A stretch of DNA of 16,167 nucleotides. Origin: Bacteroidota bacterium. Lineage in GTDB: Bacteria > Bacteroidota > Bacteroidia > JAADEI01. Each line of letters starts with the position of its first letter. Positions within the stretch are counted from its first letter, which is position 1. The stretch lies in assembly GCA_015490475.1 (NCBI GenBank), contig WFXT01000203.1, forward strand, positions 1 to 16,167. The letters run 5' to 3'. A model generated the notes under the pieces. It was not told the DNA's origin. It ran no database searches and saw only the letters and a program-made list of their open reading frames with translations. The position numbers and the translations under genes are program-made. Below, in pieces: positions 7,146 through 14,473 of this stretch.

Positions 7146-8493
7146 CGGCAAACCATTCTAACCAGAATTCACAACTACGAAAATAATCATCAACATTTAT
7201 GTAGGTTTTTCTGGCACGTCTCCTTGTCCATTGTTCTATTATTTCCTGCTTGCGTGCCGCCAGAGCCATCTGTTGAATTTGTTCATAATCATACTGCAGG
7301 GACAAGCGATGCGGCGGTATCTCGTCTCTGAACCACACAATTATATATGCCTGAGAGCCATCATCAAGTTTGACAGGTTGGGGTTTAGAAATTTCTCCCT
7401 GTTCAAGGGTTGACAAAATGGCAGAGATATATGCAGGAAGCAACGAAGCGGGTACATAGGGTCTGGCATTAGTAGGATTAAGAAGCATTCCGCCAGTGTG
7501 TTTAGTTTCTTCGTCGTCTGAAAATAATCGTGCCGCCTCCTGAAAAGTTAAACTACCCTTCATTATTTCAGTTCTGATGCTATCAAGTAATCGTTGTGCC
7601 TGCAACGAATTTTCCGAAGTAAGGGGGGGCTTAATCAAAATGTGCTTTATTCTAAAAGAGTAATCCGTTTTATCTGCAATAAGAATTATATGCCAGCCCT
7701 GTTCCGATTGAATTGGACCCAATAATGAACCTGAGTCAACATCCACAACTGCCGTTTTTAACCATTCTGGCAAACTCTCCCATGTAAAGGTGCCAAGGTC
7801 TCCGCCATTGAAAGCACTCTCTTTATCATCTGAATAAATCATGGCAAGGCTTTCAAAGGATTGACCACTCTTGATTTTATCCATAAGTTCTTCTGCCTTT
7901 TGACGGGCAAGGTCCCATTGCCATGGCAACGGCTTAACCTTCTTAACAATAATTCCTATTGAATATTGAGCCTCAATTAATGGAAGCGTGTCTTTGCTTA
8001 ATTGATGATAGAATGCCTCCACCTCTGCAGGCGATATTGTAACCTCACCAATAAGGGTCTGTTGTTTCCGCTGGGCAAGCATCTGTTTCCTCAAATCATC
8101 ACGCAGTTCATCTTTTATTTGCTCAATGCTTTTTCCATAAAACTCCTCCAGTTTTTCCCTTGAGCCAAGCATCTGAATGAAATATTCCATTCTTCGGTTC
8201 AACTCAGCCTCCAGTTCCTGTGGGGAAATTTCAATACTATCTTCCTCAGCAGCCCTTACAAGCATCTGTTGTTGAATCAATTGATATAGCACCATACACC
8301 GCAACTCATATTGAACCTGCGGGTCCGTGGGAACACTATCCATCGTTGAAACAAGTTGCCAATATGAAGATTCCACATCAGAATAAAGAATTGGTTCATC
8401 ACTAACAGTGGCAACAATCTTATCCACTATTGTCTGAGCATAATTGAATCCTGACACCCAAAGCAATATTCCCATTATCACAAGTTGCTTCAT
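7129..8493 (-). CDS. SurA-like periplasmic peptidyl-prolyl cis-trans isomerase
   Basis: A periplasmic foldase expected to chaperone outer-membrane proteins and catalyse prolyl isomerisation. The 454-residue protein has a signal peptide (1-19, FNYA|QT), a SurA N-terminal chaperone domain (about 21-150, IVDKIVATVSDEPILYSDV), a first parvulin (PpiC) domain at about 174-274 with NGGDLGTFTW, and a second at about 282-390 starting RIKHILIKP. The first parvulin begins YSIGIIV instead of the usual xxHIL, so it may have low activity, while the second has the expected start. The ATG overlaps the upstream gene's TGA as ATGA (4 bp), a sign of translational coupling. The context of two related foldase genes followed by moxR supports an outer-membrane biogenesis role. 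Confidence 0.93.
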   Translation of the reverse strand: MKQLVIMGILLWVSGFNYAQTIVDKIVATVSDEPILYSDVESSYWQLVSTMDSVPTDPQVQYELRCMVLYQLIQQQMLVRAAEEDSIEISPQELEAELNRRMEYFIQMLGSREKLEEFYGKSIEQIKDELRDDLRKQMLAQRKQQTLIGEVTISPAEVEAFYHQLSKDTLPLIEAQYSIGIIVKKVKPLPWQWDLARQKAEELMDKIKSGQSFESLAMIYSDDKESAFNGGDLGTFTWESLPEWLKTAVVDVDSGSLLGPIQSEQGWHIILIADKTDYSFRIKHILIKPPLTSENSLQAQRLLDSIRTEIMKGSLTFQEAARLFSDDEETKHTGGMLLNPTNARPYVPASLLPAYISAILSTLEQGEISKPQPVKLDDGSQAYIIVWFRDEIPPHRLSLQYDYEQIQQMALAARKQEIIEQWTRRRARKTYINVDDYFRSCEFWLEWFADEKAK

Positions 8494-9296
8494 GGAACAT
8501 AAATTTCAAACTCTGCATGTTTGCGTGCATATTCCATAGCCTCTTCATACAACTTCTTCAACTTCTCCTGTTTTTTGTGCACCATTGCCACTTTCACAAG
8601 TCTGTCCTTCACATAAGAAAATGGCGGTCTGTCGCCCTTTTGTCTTATTTCAACAATACAAAATGCCATCAAAGTGTCTCTGTTTCTTCTAAACAACGGA
8701 TAACCAGTTCTCATTACTATCTCGCCATCCCATAAACGACGCATCTCCCGTTCCGTCACGAAAGTATCTACAGCCACACAGGATATTACTCCACTGGCAC
8801 ACAAGTTCTTGAAATCAGGCAAACAAATGTTCTGCCGTAACGAATCCCTTGTCTTCCGTGAATACTTAGCCTTTGCTACGTTAATCTTGAAAAGGTCTAT
8901 GTCCAACAACCAATCCCTGCCAAGCGATTCATAGATGGCATACAACTCTTTCTGGTCAGGGCTCTCTGGTTTAATCTTGTCCATTAAAGACGCTATGACC
9001 AGTGATGCCTCCAATTCTTCCAGACGACGTTCAATGCGTCGCCAATCAATACTTTTTGTCTTTTTGACCCAATAGACAAGAGCAGTCCTATTGAGCCATT
9101 GTCGTGCCTGTGTTCGCAACCACTCCACAGAATCTGTATTAGCAGGGACGGGAAGCACATCCTCAGCACACAACTTCCTGTCCTCAAACTCTGCAATCAC
9201 TGTGCATTGTGCCTCCTCAGAGATGCCCCCAGAAACCTTATCTCCATAATTGCAGGCACTACTTATCAATAGCCAGAGAACGAAGAACTTCCTCAT
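8490..9296 (-). CDS. Foldase-like lipoprotein lacking a parvulin domain
   Basis: This 268-residue protein has a lipoprotein signal with a lipobox-like LLISSAC (lipidated Cys15). Residues ~32-80 (VIAEFEDRKLCAEDV, then a Trp/Leu-rich helix) resemble the start of PpiC/SurA-type chaperone domains, and the end (PPFSYVKDRLVKVAMVHKKQ then a Lys/Glu-rich helix and EIYVP) resembles the closing helix of the same fold. No PpiC isomerase domain is visible between them, so it is probably a chaperone-only member rather than an enzyme; this assignment is inference from weak similarity and position. The mature chain has six cysteines besides the lipidated one (31, 43, 158, 166, 173, 213), which could form disulfides in the periplasm. 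The start overlaps the upstream isomerase gene by 38 bp, and the stop overlaps the SurA-like start (ATGA). Confidence 0.75.
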   Translation of the reverse strand: MRKFFVLWLLISSACNYGDKVSGGISEEAQCTVIAEFEDRKLCAEDVLPVPANTDSVEWLRTQARQWLNRTALVYWVKKTKSIDWRRIERRLEELEASLVIASLMDKIKPESPDQKELYAIYESLGRDWLLDIDLFKINVAKAKYSRKTRDSLRQNICLPDFKNLCASGVISCVAVDTFVTEREMRRLWDGEIVMRTGYPLFRRNRDTLMAFCIVEIRQKGDRPPFSYVKDRLVKVAMVHKKQEKLKKLYEEAMEYARKHAEFEIYVP

Positions 9297-11208
9297 TTAA
9301 CTTAGCAGGATATTTTTCTGCTAATTTACTCACCCATTGATTTTCCAGATATTGTTGATACTGCGAAAGAACTTTCCCTTTAACATCTGTCAATTCTACT
9401 GGCTCCACTTTAGCAATATAAATTAATCTGGGCGAGATGCCCTCTTTATTCTCTATTATCATATAACCGGGTTTTACTTTCTCAACATCAAAAGGCAGAT
9501 TTTCCATATCGGGCAACAAGGTAGAACGAACGAAGGTCAAGGATTTTCCTTTATACTTAGCAAGAACCAATTGGCGGATACTATCAGGACTCAAATTGGC
9601 ATATTTACTATCAGACAGATATTTCTTGACTTCGTTAAGGACGGTAGTATCTCCATACCAGTAAATTGCTTCTGCTTTTCTTGTCCAACCGTATTTAGCC
9701 CTGTTAGATTCAAAGAATTTTTCAAGCCCGACAGAATCTTGCAATGCTTTCTTCCAGACCATCCTATCCATCACTTCAAATAGCAATATGCCATCATAAT
9801 ATTCTTTCAGCAAAGCAGAATATTCAGGGAACCATTCATGAAGTCGTTTTTTAAGTTCTTCTCTGGTCTGTTGGTCAAGATATTGTTGATAATAAGTCCT
9901 TACTGCTTCCTCAAGGGTTTTATTACGCATTGGTCTCCACCTCGCCTGAATGAACTGGCACAGGTCAGATAATCTATACTTTTTACCTGCCAGAACAAAC
10001 AACTTCCTGCGTAAAGAGAACTTATTACAGGGTAAGGTTTCGGGCTTCTTATACAGAACACTATCGTCAAGGACTTTGACCAATTTTCTGAGCCGTTTGG
10101 GATATGCCTTGAAGCCAATCCTTTGCCTGTAATTATCCATAAGACGCTTCTCATCAGTCCTGAAGCGAATTCTCTCTCTTCTAACTTGCTCCTTTAACAT
10201 TGGCTCCAGTTCTTCAAATGATGGAACAGGTCTTCTGTCAATCAGTTTAATAATGTAATATCCTTTGGGCGTTTTAACGGGCTCCTTTGACACTTCTCCT
10301 TTGTTCAGACTAAATGCCACTGCTTCGTATTCCGGCATTGTCTCACCGGGATAAAACCACTTATACTGCCCGCCTCGTTGAGAAGTACTCCTATCATAAG
10401 AGAACTTTCTTGCCAATTCCTCAAAGGATTCTCCTCGCTCTAATCGTTTATAAATGTCTTCAATTAACTGTTTTGCTCCTGCCTCACCAAGTTTCTTGTC
10501 TGGAATGAATATGTGTGCAGTCAATACCTGTCCGGGATTTTTCCTAAAAGAATCAACCCGAACAATAATTAACTTTTGTCCCACGACGAAAGGACCAAGC
10601 ACATCACCTTTCTTAGCATGATAGACAGCATCTTCTATTGCAGGCAACAGTTGAAAAGCACTATACCAGCCAAGACTTCCATCTTCACGAAGTGTATCAG
10701 CAGAATATTTTTTGACAAGTTCTGCCCATGGCTTCCCAGAACGTGCCTCTGCCAATACCCTTTCAGCAACTTGCCTCAATGAATCCATATCTTTACCAGA
10801 CAGCAAGATATAACTCAAATGCACATTTTTCAACATCCTGTCATAAGCAATCTTAACCAGAGAATCGTTAATTAACTTATTGTTAATATAGATATTTGCC
10901 AACTGGTTGACATACATTTCATATTCATTCTTGACTCCTGCCAGAGTGTCCAAGCCCATAGCCTTCGCCTCCTGAACCTTCCTCCTGAAATTTACATACA
11001 GGTCCCAATACTCCCGCAATGAAGAATACTTATACTTATTCGGGTCGTTAAAAGAACTTTTATCATAAATAGACACAAAATCCCGCACAAGGATAACCTC
11101 ATTTCCCACCTGACCAAGCGTATCATCCATCAATTCTGCAGGAATATGGTCCTGAGCATACGTCAAGCCCATAAGCACAATACTCAGTCCCAGAAGTTTA
11201 ATCTTCAT
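9259..11208 (-). CDS. Periplasmic peptidyl-prolyl isomerase with two parvulin domains
   Basis: This 649-residue protein starts with a signal peptide (1-18, TYA|QD), then a helical chaperone-type N-domain (about 30-125), a parvulin domain at about 128-220 (VHLSYILLS, DGSLGWYSAFQLLPAIEDAV, GPFVVGQKLIIV) and a second at about 229-326 (LTAHIFIP, SFEELARKFSYDRST, GGQYKWFYPGETMPEYEAV, GYYIIKLIDRR). The remaining ~320 residues are Lys/Glu/Tyr-rich and mostly helical by composition, with no domain I can name; a substrate-holding function is inference. It is the first gene of the five-gene operon running to 5336, and its ATG lies 16 bases after a TAATTTTG box. Large two-parvulin isomerases next to a SurA-like gene are familiar in Bacteroidota and probably serve outer-membrane protein folding. 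Confidence 0.9.
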   Translation of the reverse strand: MKIKLLGLSIVLMGLTYAQDHIPAELMDDTLGQVGNEVILVRDFVSIYDKSSFNDPNKYKYSSLREYWDLYVNFRRKVQEAKAMGLDTLAGVKNEYEMYVNQLANIYINNKLINDSLVKIAYDRMLKNVHLSYILLSGKDMDSLRQVAERVLAEARSGKPWAELVKKYSADTLREDGSLGWYSAFQLLPAIEDAVYHAKKGDVLGPFVVGQKLIIVRVDSFRKNPGQVLTAHIFIPDKKLGEAGAKQLIEDIYKRLERGESFEELARKFSYDRSTSQRGGQYKWFYPGETMPEYEAVAFSLNKGEVSKEPVKTPKGYYIIKLIDRRPVPSFEELEPMLKEQVRRERIRFRTDEKRLMDNYRQRIGFKAYPKRLRKLVKVLDDSVLYKKPETLPCNKFSLRRKLFVLAGKKYRLSDLCQFIQARWRPMRNKTLEEAVRTYYQQYLDQQTREELKKRLHEWFPEYSALLKEYYDGILLFEVMDRMVWKKALQDSVGLEKFFESNRAKYGWTRKAEAIYWYGDTTVLNEVKKYLSDSKYANLSPDSIRQLVLAKYKGKSLTFVRSTLLPDMENLPFDVEKVKPGYMIIENKEGISPRLIYIAKVEPVELTDVKGKVLSQYQQYLENQWVSKLAEKYPAKLNEEVLRSLAIDK

Positions 11209-11224
11209 AATTACGTGTTTTTTA

Positions 11225-11232
11225 CAAAATTA
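11225..11232 (-). promoter_or_regulatory. Candidate -7 box (TAATTTTG) of the foldase-moxR operon
   Basis: The minus strand reads TAATTTTG, an exact match to TAnnTTTG, ending 16 bases before the start codon of the first isomerase gene. A TTTTG lies 15 bases upstream, a little closer than the usual -33 spacing. The predicted leader is about 10 nt with no Shine-Dalgarno sequence. Confidence 0.45.
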
Positions 11233-11290
11233 AACGAATTGAACAGGCAAAACATTACTCTACCCAGTAAATCCATACCAGCACATTACA

Positions 11291-11298
11291 TAACTTAG
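11291..11298 (+). promoter_or_regulatory. Candidate -7 box (TAACTTAG) upstream of the DoxX-like gene
   Basis: TAACTTAG differs from TAnnTTTG at one position and ends 8 bases before the ATG at 11307, giving a predicted leader of about 2 nt. No -33 TTG stands at the right distance, so this is the weakest of the four promoter calls. Confidence 0.3.
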
Positions 11299-11306
11299 CA
11301 ACCACT

Positions 11307-11723
11307 ATGTATGAATTACATGCCGTTGGATACATGACTTTGCGGACTATTCTGGGCATCTGGCTTCTCGCAGAAGGACTGCGACATTTCAAAATTGGTT
11401 CTGAGCGACTGGCTTCCTTTTATAAACCGCTTTATCCCGCATGGATAAAAACATCGCTTCTTAAGGCAGGTTTTACAATAGGATACATAATTGAGATTCT
11501 AACAGGCATCCTGTTAATATTGGGACTTGCCAGACCATTTGCACTATTCTTGCTTGGTCCTTACTTCATTTTTCAAGCACTGGGCAGAAGCCTCATAACA
11601 CCTTATTGGGACCCAAAGCACTTTTTCGTGAGACTAATTATATACTTTCTCTTAACCGCTTTGCCATTAAGTTGGGACATCTATAGCATTGATTTCTTGA
11701 TAAATTCTGGGTTTCACAATTAA
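11307..11723 (+). CDS. DoxX-like integral membrane protein
   Basis: This 138-residue protein has about four hydrophobic membrane segments (near residues 8-22, 53-73, 78-92 and 106-120). The arrangement RTILGIWLLAEGLRHF, then IGYIIEILTGILLILGL, then an aromatic/Pro-rich loop (PYFIFQALGRSLITPYWDP), fits the DoxX/DoxD-like family of small quinone-associated or redox-related inner-membrane proteins. No catalytic residue can be assigned and the true role is unknown. A later ATG (11334, residue 10) would leave the first membrane segment nearly intact and cannot be excluded. It lies 14 bp upstream of a UbiA-family prenyltransferase and is probably co-transcribed with it; the pair hints at lipid-quinone metabolism, which is inference. 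Confidence 0.7.
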   Translation: MYELHAVGYMTLRTILGIWLLAEGLRHFKIGSERLASFYKPLYPAWIKTSLLKAGFTIGYIIEILTGILLILGLARPFALFLLGPYFIFQALGRSLITPYWDPKHFFVRLIIYFLLTALPLSWDIYSIDFLINSGFHN

Positions 11724-11737
11724 AATAAAACATTAGC

Positions 11738-12739
11738 ATGAATGTTAAATTATGGTTTCAGGCACTAAGAGTGATTCCAAGAATCAGTAGAGAAGAGTGG
11801 CGTAGTCTGGATATTGTGTCCCGATGGCTTGTAATAACCCGTTCCGCTGTCTTTGTTATGACCTTTCTTTCCTCCGCAATAGGGGGAATTCTTGCTTGGA
11901 AAGACGGGCAATTTGATTGGCTCCTTTGGTTTTTGACAACAATTGGCTTAATAATGGCACATGCCAGCAATAATATACTAAATGATATAACTGATTACTT
12001 CAAAGGTGTGGACAGAAACAATTATTTCAGAGCCCAATATGGACCACATCCCTTAGAACACGGCTTCTTGTCTCTCAAACAACTAACTGCATATTTCCTC
12101 ATTACCCTGCTAATTGGCATACTGATAGGTGTTTTCCTGATTTATGTGCGTGGGGAAGGCATTTTATGGCTCTTTATTGCAGGACTATTCTTTCTGTTGT
12201 TTTATACATATCCGCTTAAATATTTCGGTTTGGGCGAATTAGCGGTTCTTATTGTCTGGGGACCCTTGATGGTTGGCGGAACTTATTATGTCATAACAGG
12301 ACAGTGGAAGTGGGAAGTCGTAATAGCCAGTTTGCCCTATGCCCTTGGGGTCACGTCAGTGCTGTTTGGAAAACACATAGACAAAATAGAAGCGGACAAA
12401 ACAAAAGGTGTTAATACTTTTCCTGTTCTTGTCGGGGAACGATTGGCAAGATGGATAACCATCGCACTGTTTTCACTTCAATATCTGACTGTTGTTTATC
12501 TTGTAATAATAGGTTTCTTTACTCCTATCATGCTTATTGTGTTTCTCGCTATCAAAGATTTCATAACAACTGTAAGAATCTTTGCTAAGTCCAAACCTAA
12601 GGAAAGACCTGAAGACTACCCATCCGATGCATGGCCCCTGTGGTTCGTTGCTTATGCCTTCCTGCACAATAGAAAATTCGGTATATTGTTCATCATCGGT
12701 TTGCTCTTGGAAACCATCGTCACTCGTTTTACCGTATAA
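11738..12739 (+). CDS. UbiA-family membrane prenyltransferase (MenA-like)
   Basis: UbiA enzymes transfer a polyprenyl chain from its diphosphate to an acceptor ring (quinone, heme or other lipid precursor) in the membrane. The 333-residue polytopic protein has the first Asp-rich motif NDITDYFKGVD (residues 82-92; Asp83, Asp86, Asp92), which binds Mg-prenyl diphosphate, and the second motif DKIEADKTKG (Asp215, Asp220) followed by VNTFPVLVGERLARW as in MenA-type members. An unusual block YFRAQYGPHPLEHGF follows the first motif, and the C-terminus has DAWPLWFVAYAFLHNRKFG before a last membrane segment; I recall similar tails in UbiA proteins annotated only as prenyltransferase. Dihydroxynaphthoate prenylation (menaquinone) is the nearest function, but no other men gene is present, so the acceptor is unproven. 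There is no Shine-Dalgarno sequence. Confidence 0.85.
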   Translation: MNVKLWFQALRVIPRISREEWRSLDIVSRWLVITRSAVFVMTFLSSAIGGILAWKDGQFDWLLWFLTTIGLIMAHASNNILNDITDYFKGVDRNNYFRAQYGPHPLEHGFLSLKQLTAYFLITLLIGILIGVFLIYVRGEGILWLFIAGLFFLLFYTYPLKYFGLGELAVLIVWGPLMVGGTYYVITGQWKWEVVIASLPYALGVTSVLFGKHIDKIEADKTKGVNTFPVLVGERLARWITIALFSLQYLTVVYLVIIGFFTPIMLIVFLAIKDFITTVRIFAKSKPKERPEDYPSDAWPLWFVAYAFLHNRKFGILFIIGLLLETIVTRFTV

Positions 12740-12769
12740 GAATTGAGTATAACAAAAGGTAATGTTATA

Positions 12770-14443
12770 ATGCGAACGATAATAGGGGTTGTTGCGGTTA
12801 TCAGCACTATATTTATGCTTCTTCAAGGGTGTTCTCGTGAACAAAGGGTCATTGACAACAAGTTCAAAGAAGCCATAAAACTTTACAGAGAAGGAAAAAT
12901 ATATGATGCACGTAGGAATTTACAATCTGTAGAAGAATTATTACAATCTCTGGAACCAGACAAAAGACTTATTAATGAATATAGACTGGCTAACACCTAT
13001 CACCAATTGGGCTATCTTGACGAAGCATACACACACTATAAGCATTATGCTAAAGCACTAAAAACCATTCCTGTTAAAGACACTCTTCAGGCTATCTTGC
13101 AATTGGTTGAAGTGGCAGAAGCATTCACAGAACTTGGTAAATTCCAAGAAGCACAGCAGGTCTTATCTGACGCCCGTCATCTATGGAACAGGCTCTCTCC
13201 TTCCAAGAAGGACGATTTTAATGATTCACTCGCATTTTACAAACTACAGGAAGGGTTTGCCTTTTTCTATCTTAACACTTTTAACTTCCCCAAAGCAGAA
13301 TCTCTATACACTTCCCTTCTAAAACCATACACAACTATTCTGGCTTACGACAATTCAAAAGAGTATGTAACCTTCCTTTTAAGGCTTGCTGACACTTATA
13401 TGAGAGCAGGCAAAACACACCTTGCAGACTCAATAATAAGCATTGCTACTCAGGAATTGGAAAACAAAATTTCCAAAAACGCTCTTGATGAAGCAGAAGT
13501 GTTAAATATGCTTTCCCAAGTATATGAGAATAAAGGTGAATTAGGAAAAGCACTCCAAACTGCTCAGAAAGCAATGGAAATATATGAAAAGCACTTAGGG
13601 AAAGAACATCCTTTCTATGTGAGTGCTCACTTTAACTACACAGGTGCTTTGCAGTCTTTAAAAAGGATAGACACCGCAATAGCAGAATCATTTAAAGGAC
13701 TTGCTTTAAGTAAGAAAATTTTCGGTGATACCTCTATCTACACTTCAAGGTATTACAACATGCTTGGAATGTTATACACGGACAAGGCTTCTTTTCAAGA
13801 AGAATACAGAGATTCTGCTATCGCATTTTTAAATGAAGCACTTAATAGAATTATTCCCATCACTGGCGAAGAATCCTTTCCTGTCGCCGTATTATACAAT
13901 AATATCTCCAATGCCTATATTGATAACGATGAGAAATTCAAGATGAGAAAAAAGGCTTTAGATATAGGAATGAAGATTCTGCCTGCAGACCATCCTTTTA
14001 ATTTGCTTGCAATGGCAAATCTTGCCCAAACATCCGCTATGATTGGGGAAAAAGAACTTGCCGATAGTTTATATCAAATAGTATTCAGCAATGCTGACAA
14101 ATTAAATCCCCTACACATCCTTCAGTTTAAGTTCAACTATGGCGTATATAAATATTTTGAACAAGATTATGAAAAAGCCATAAGAGTGCTTTCCGAAGTT
14201 GTAGAAACTTATGAAAACAATAAGAGTTATCACTCTGGTGGCAGTTATTTACAATTCCTGTATTCGGCAGGAATGGCATATCTCGGATTTTCCTATATGC
14301 AACAAAACATGCCAGAACTGGCGAAAATATACTTGTCAAAAGCAGATAGTATAATGGCAAGCCTTGATATTAAAGACTCTCCACAAGTTCAAAATATTCA
14401 CAACAACGTCAAAAAGGCACTTGAATTACTTGAAAGTTCCTGA
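12770..14443 (+). CDS. TPR-repeat lipoprotein
   Basis: This 557-residue protein has a lipoprotein signal ending LLQGC (lipidated Cys21, Ser at +2) and is otherwise a chain of helical tetratricopeptide-like repeats. Clear ones are ANTYHQLGYLDEAYTHYKHY (74-93), AEAFTELGKFQEAQQVLSDA (116-135), SQVYENKGELGKALQTAQKA (249-268) and the following kinesin-light-chain-like unit around GKEHPFYVSAHFNYTGAL (277-294), plus FNYGVYKYFEQDYEKAIRVL (454-473). TPR arrays are protein-protein scaffolds; no enzymatic domain is seen and the partner is unknown. I chose the ATG at 12770, which follows AAAAGGT by 9 bases and gives a correct lipobox; an upstream in-frame TTG at 12743 would place nine residues before the signal. 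It is 30 bp after the prenyltransferase and 30 bp before the acyl-CoA synthetase, so all are probably in one operon. Confidence 0.88.
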   Translation: MRTIIGVVAVISTIFMLLQGCSREQRVIDNKFKEAIKLYREGKIYDARRNLQSVEELLQSLEPDKRLINEYRLANTYHQLGYLDEAYTHYKHYAKALKTIPVKDTLQAILQLVEVAEAFTELGKFQEAQQVLSDARHLWNRLSPSKKDDFNDSLAFYKLQEGFAFFYLNTFNFPKAESLYTSLLKPYTTILAYDNSKEYVTFLLRLADTYMRAGKTHLADSIISIATQELENKISKNALDEAEVLNMLSQVYENKGELGKALQTAQKAMEIYEKHLGKEHPFYVSAHFNYTGALQSLKRIDTAIAESFKGLALSKKIFGDTSIYTSRYYNMLGMLYTDKASFQEEYRDSAIAFLNEALNRIIPITGEESFPVAVLYNNISNAYIDNDEKFKMRKKALDIGMKILPADHPFNLLAMANLAQTSAMIGEKELADSLYQIVFSNADKLNPLHILQFKFNYGVYKYFEQDYEKAIRVLSEVVETYENNKSYHSGGSYLQFLYSAGMAYLGFSYMQQNMPELAKIYLSKADSIMASLDIKDSPQVQNIHNNVKKALELLESS

Positions 14444-14473
14444 TTACTTCATAACTTTAGCCTAAAAAGGATA

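Noticed and set aside
12473..12844. Minus-strand open frame of 123 codons across the UbiA/TPR junction
   Set aside because: It is antisense to the conserved UbiA C-terminus and the lipoprotein start, has a low-complexity composition, and shows no signal or motif.
14452..14459. TAACTTTA as a possible -7 box before the acyl-CoA synthetase gene
   Set aside because: It has one mismatch, no -33 element, and lies in a 30-bp gap of an apparently co-transcribed gene set that has a ribosome-binding site.
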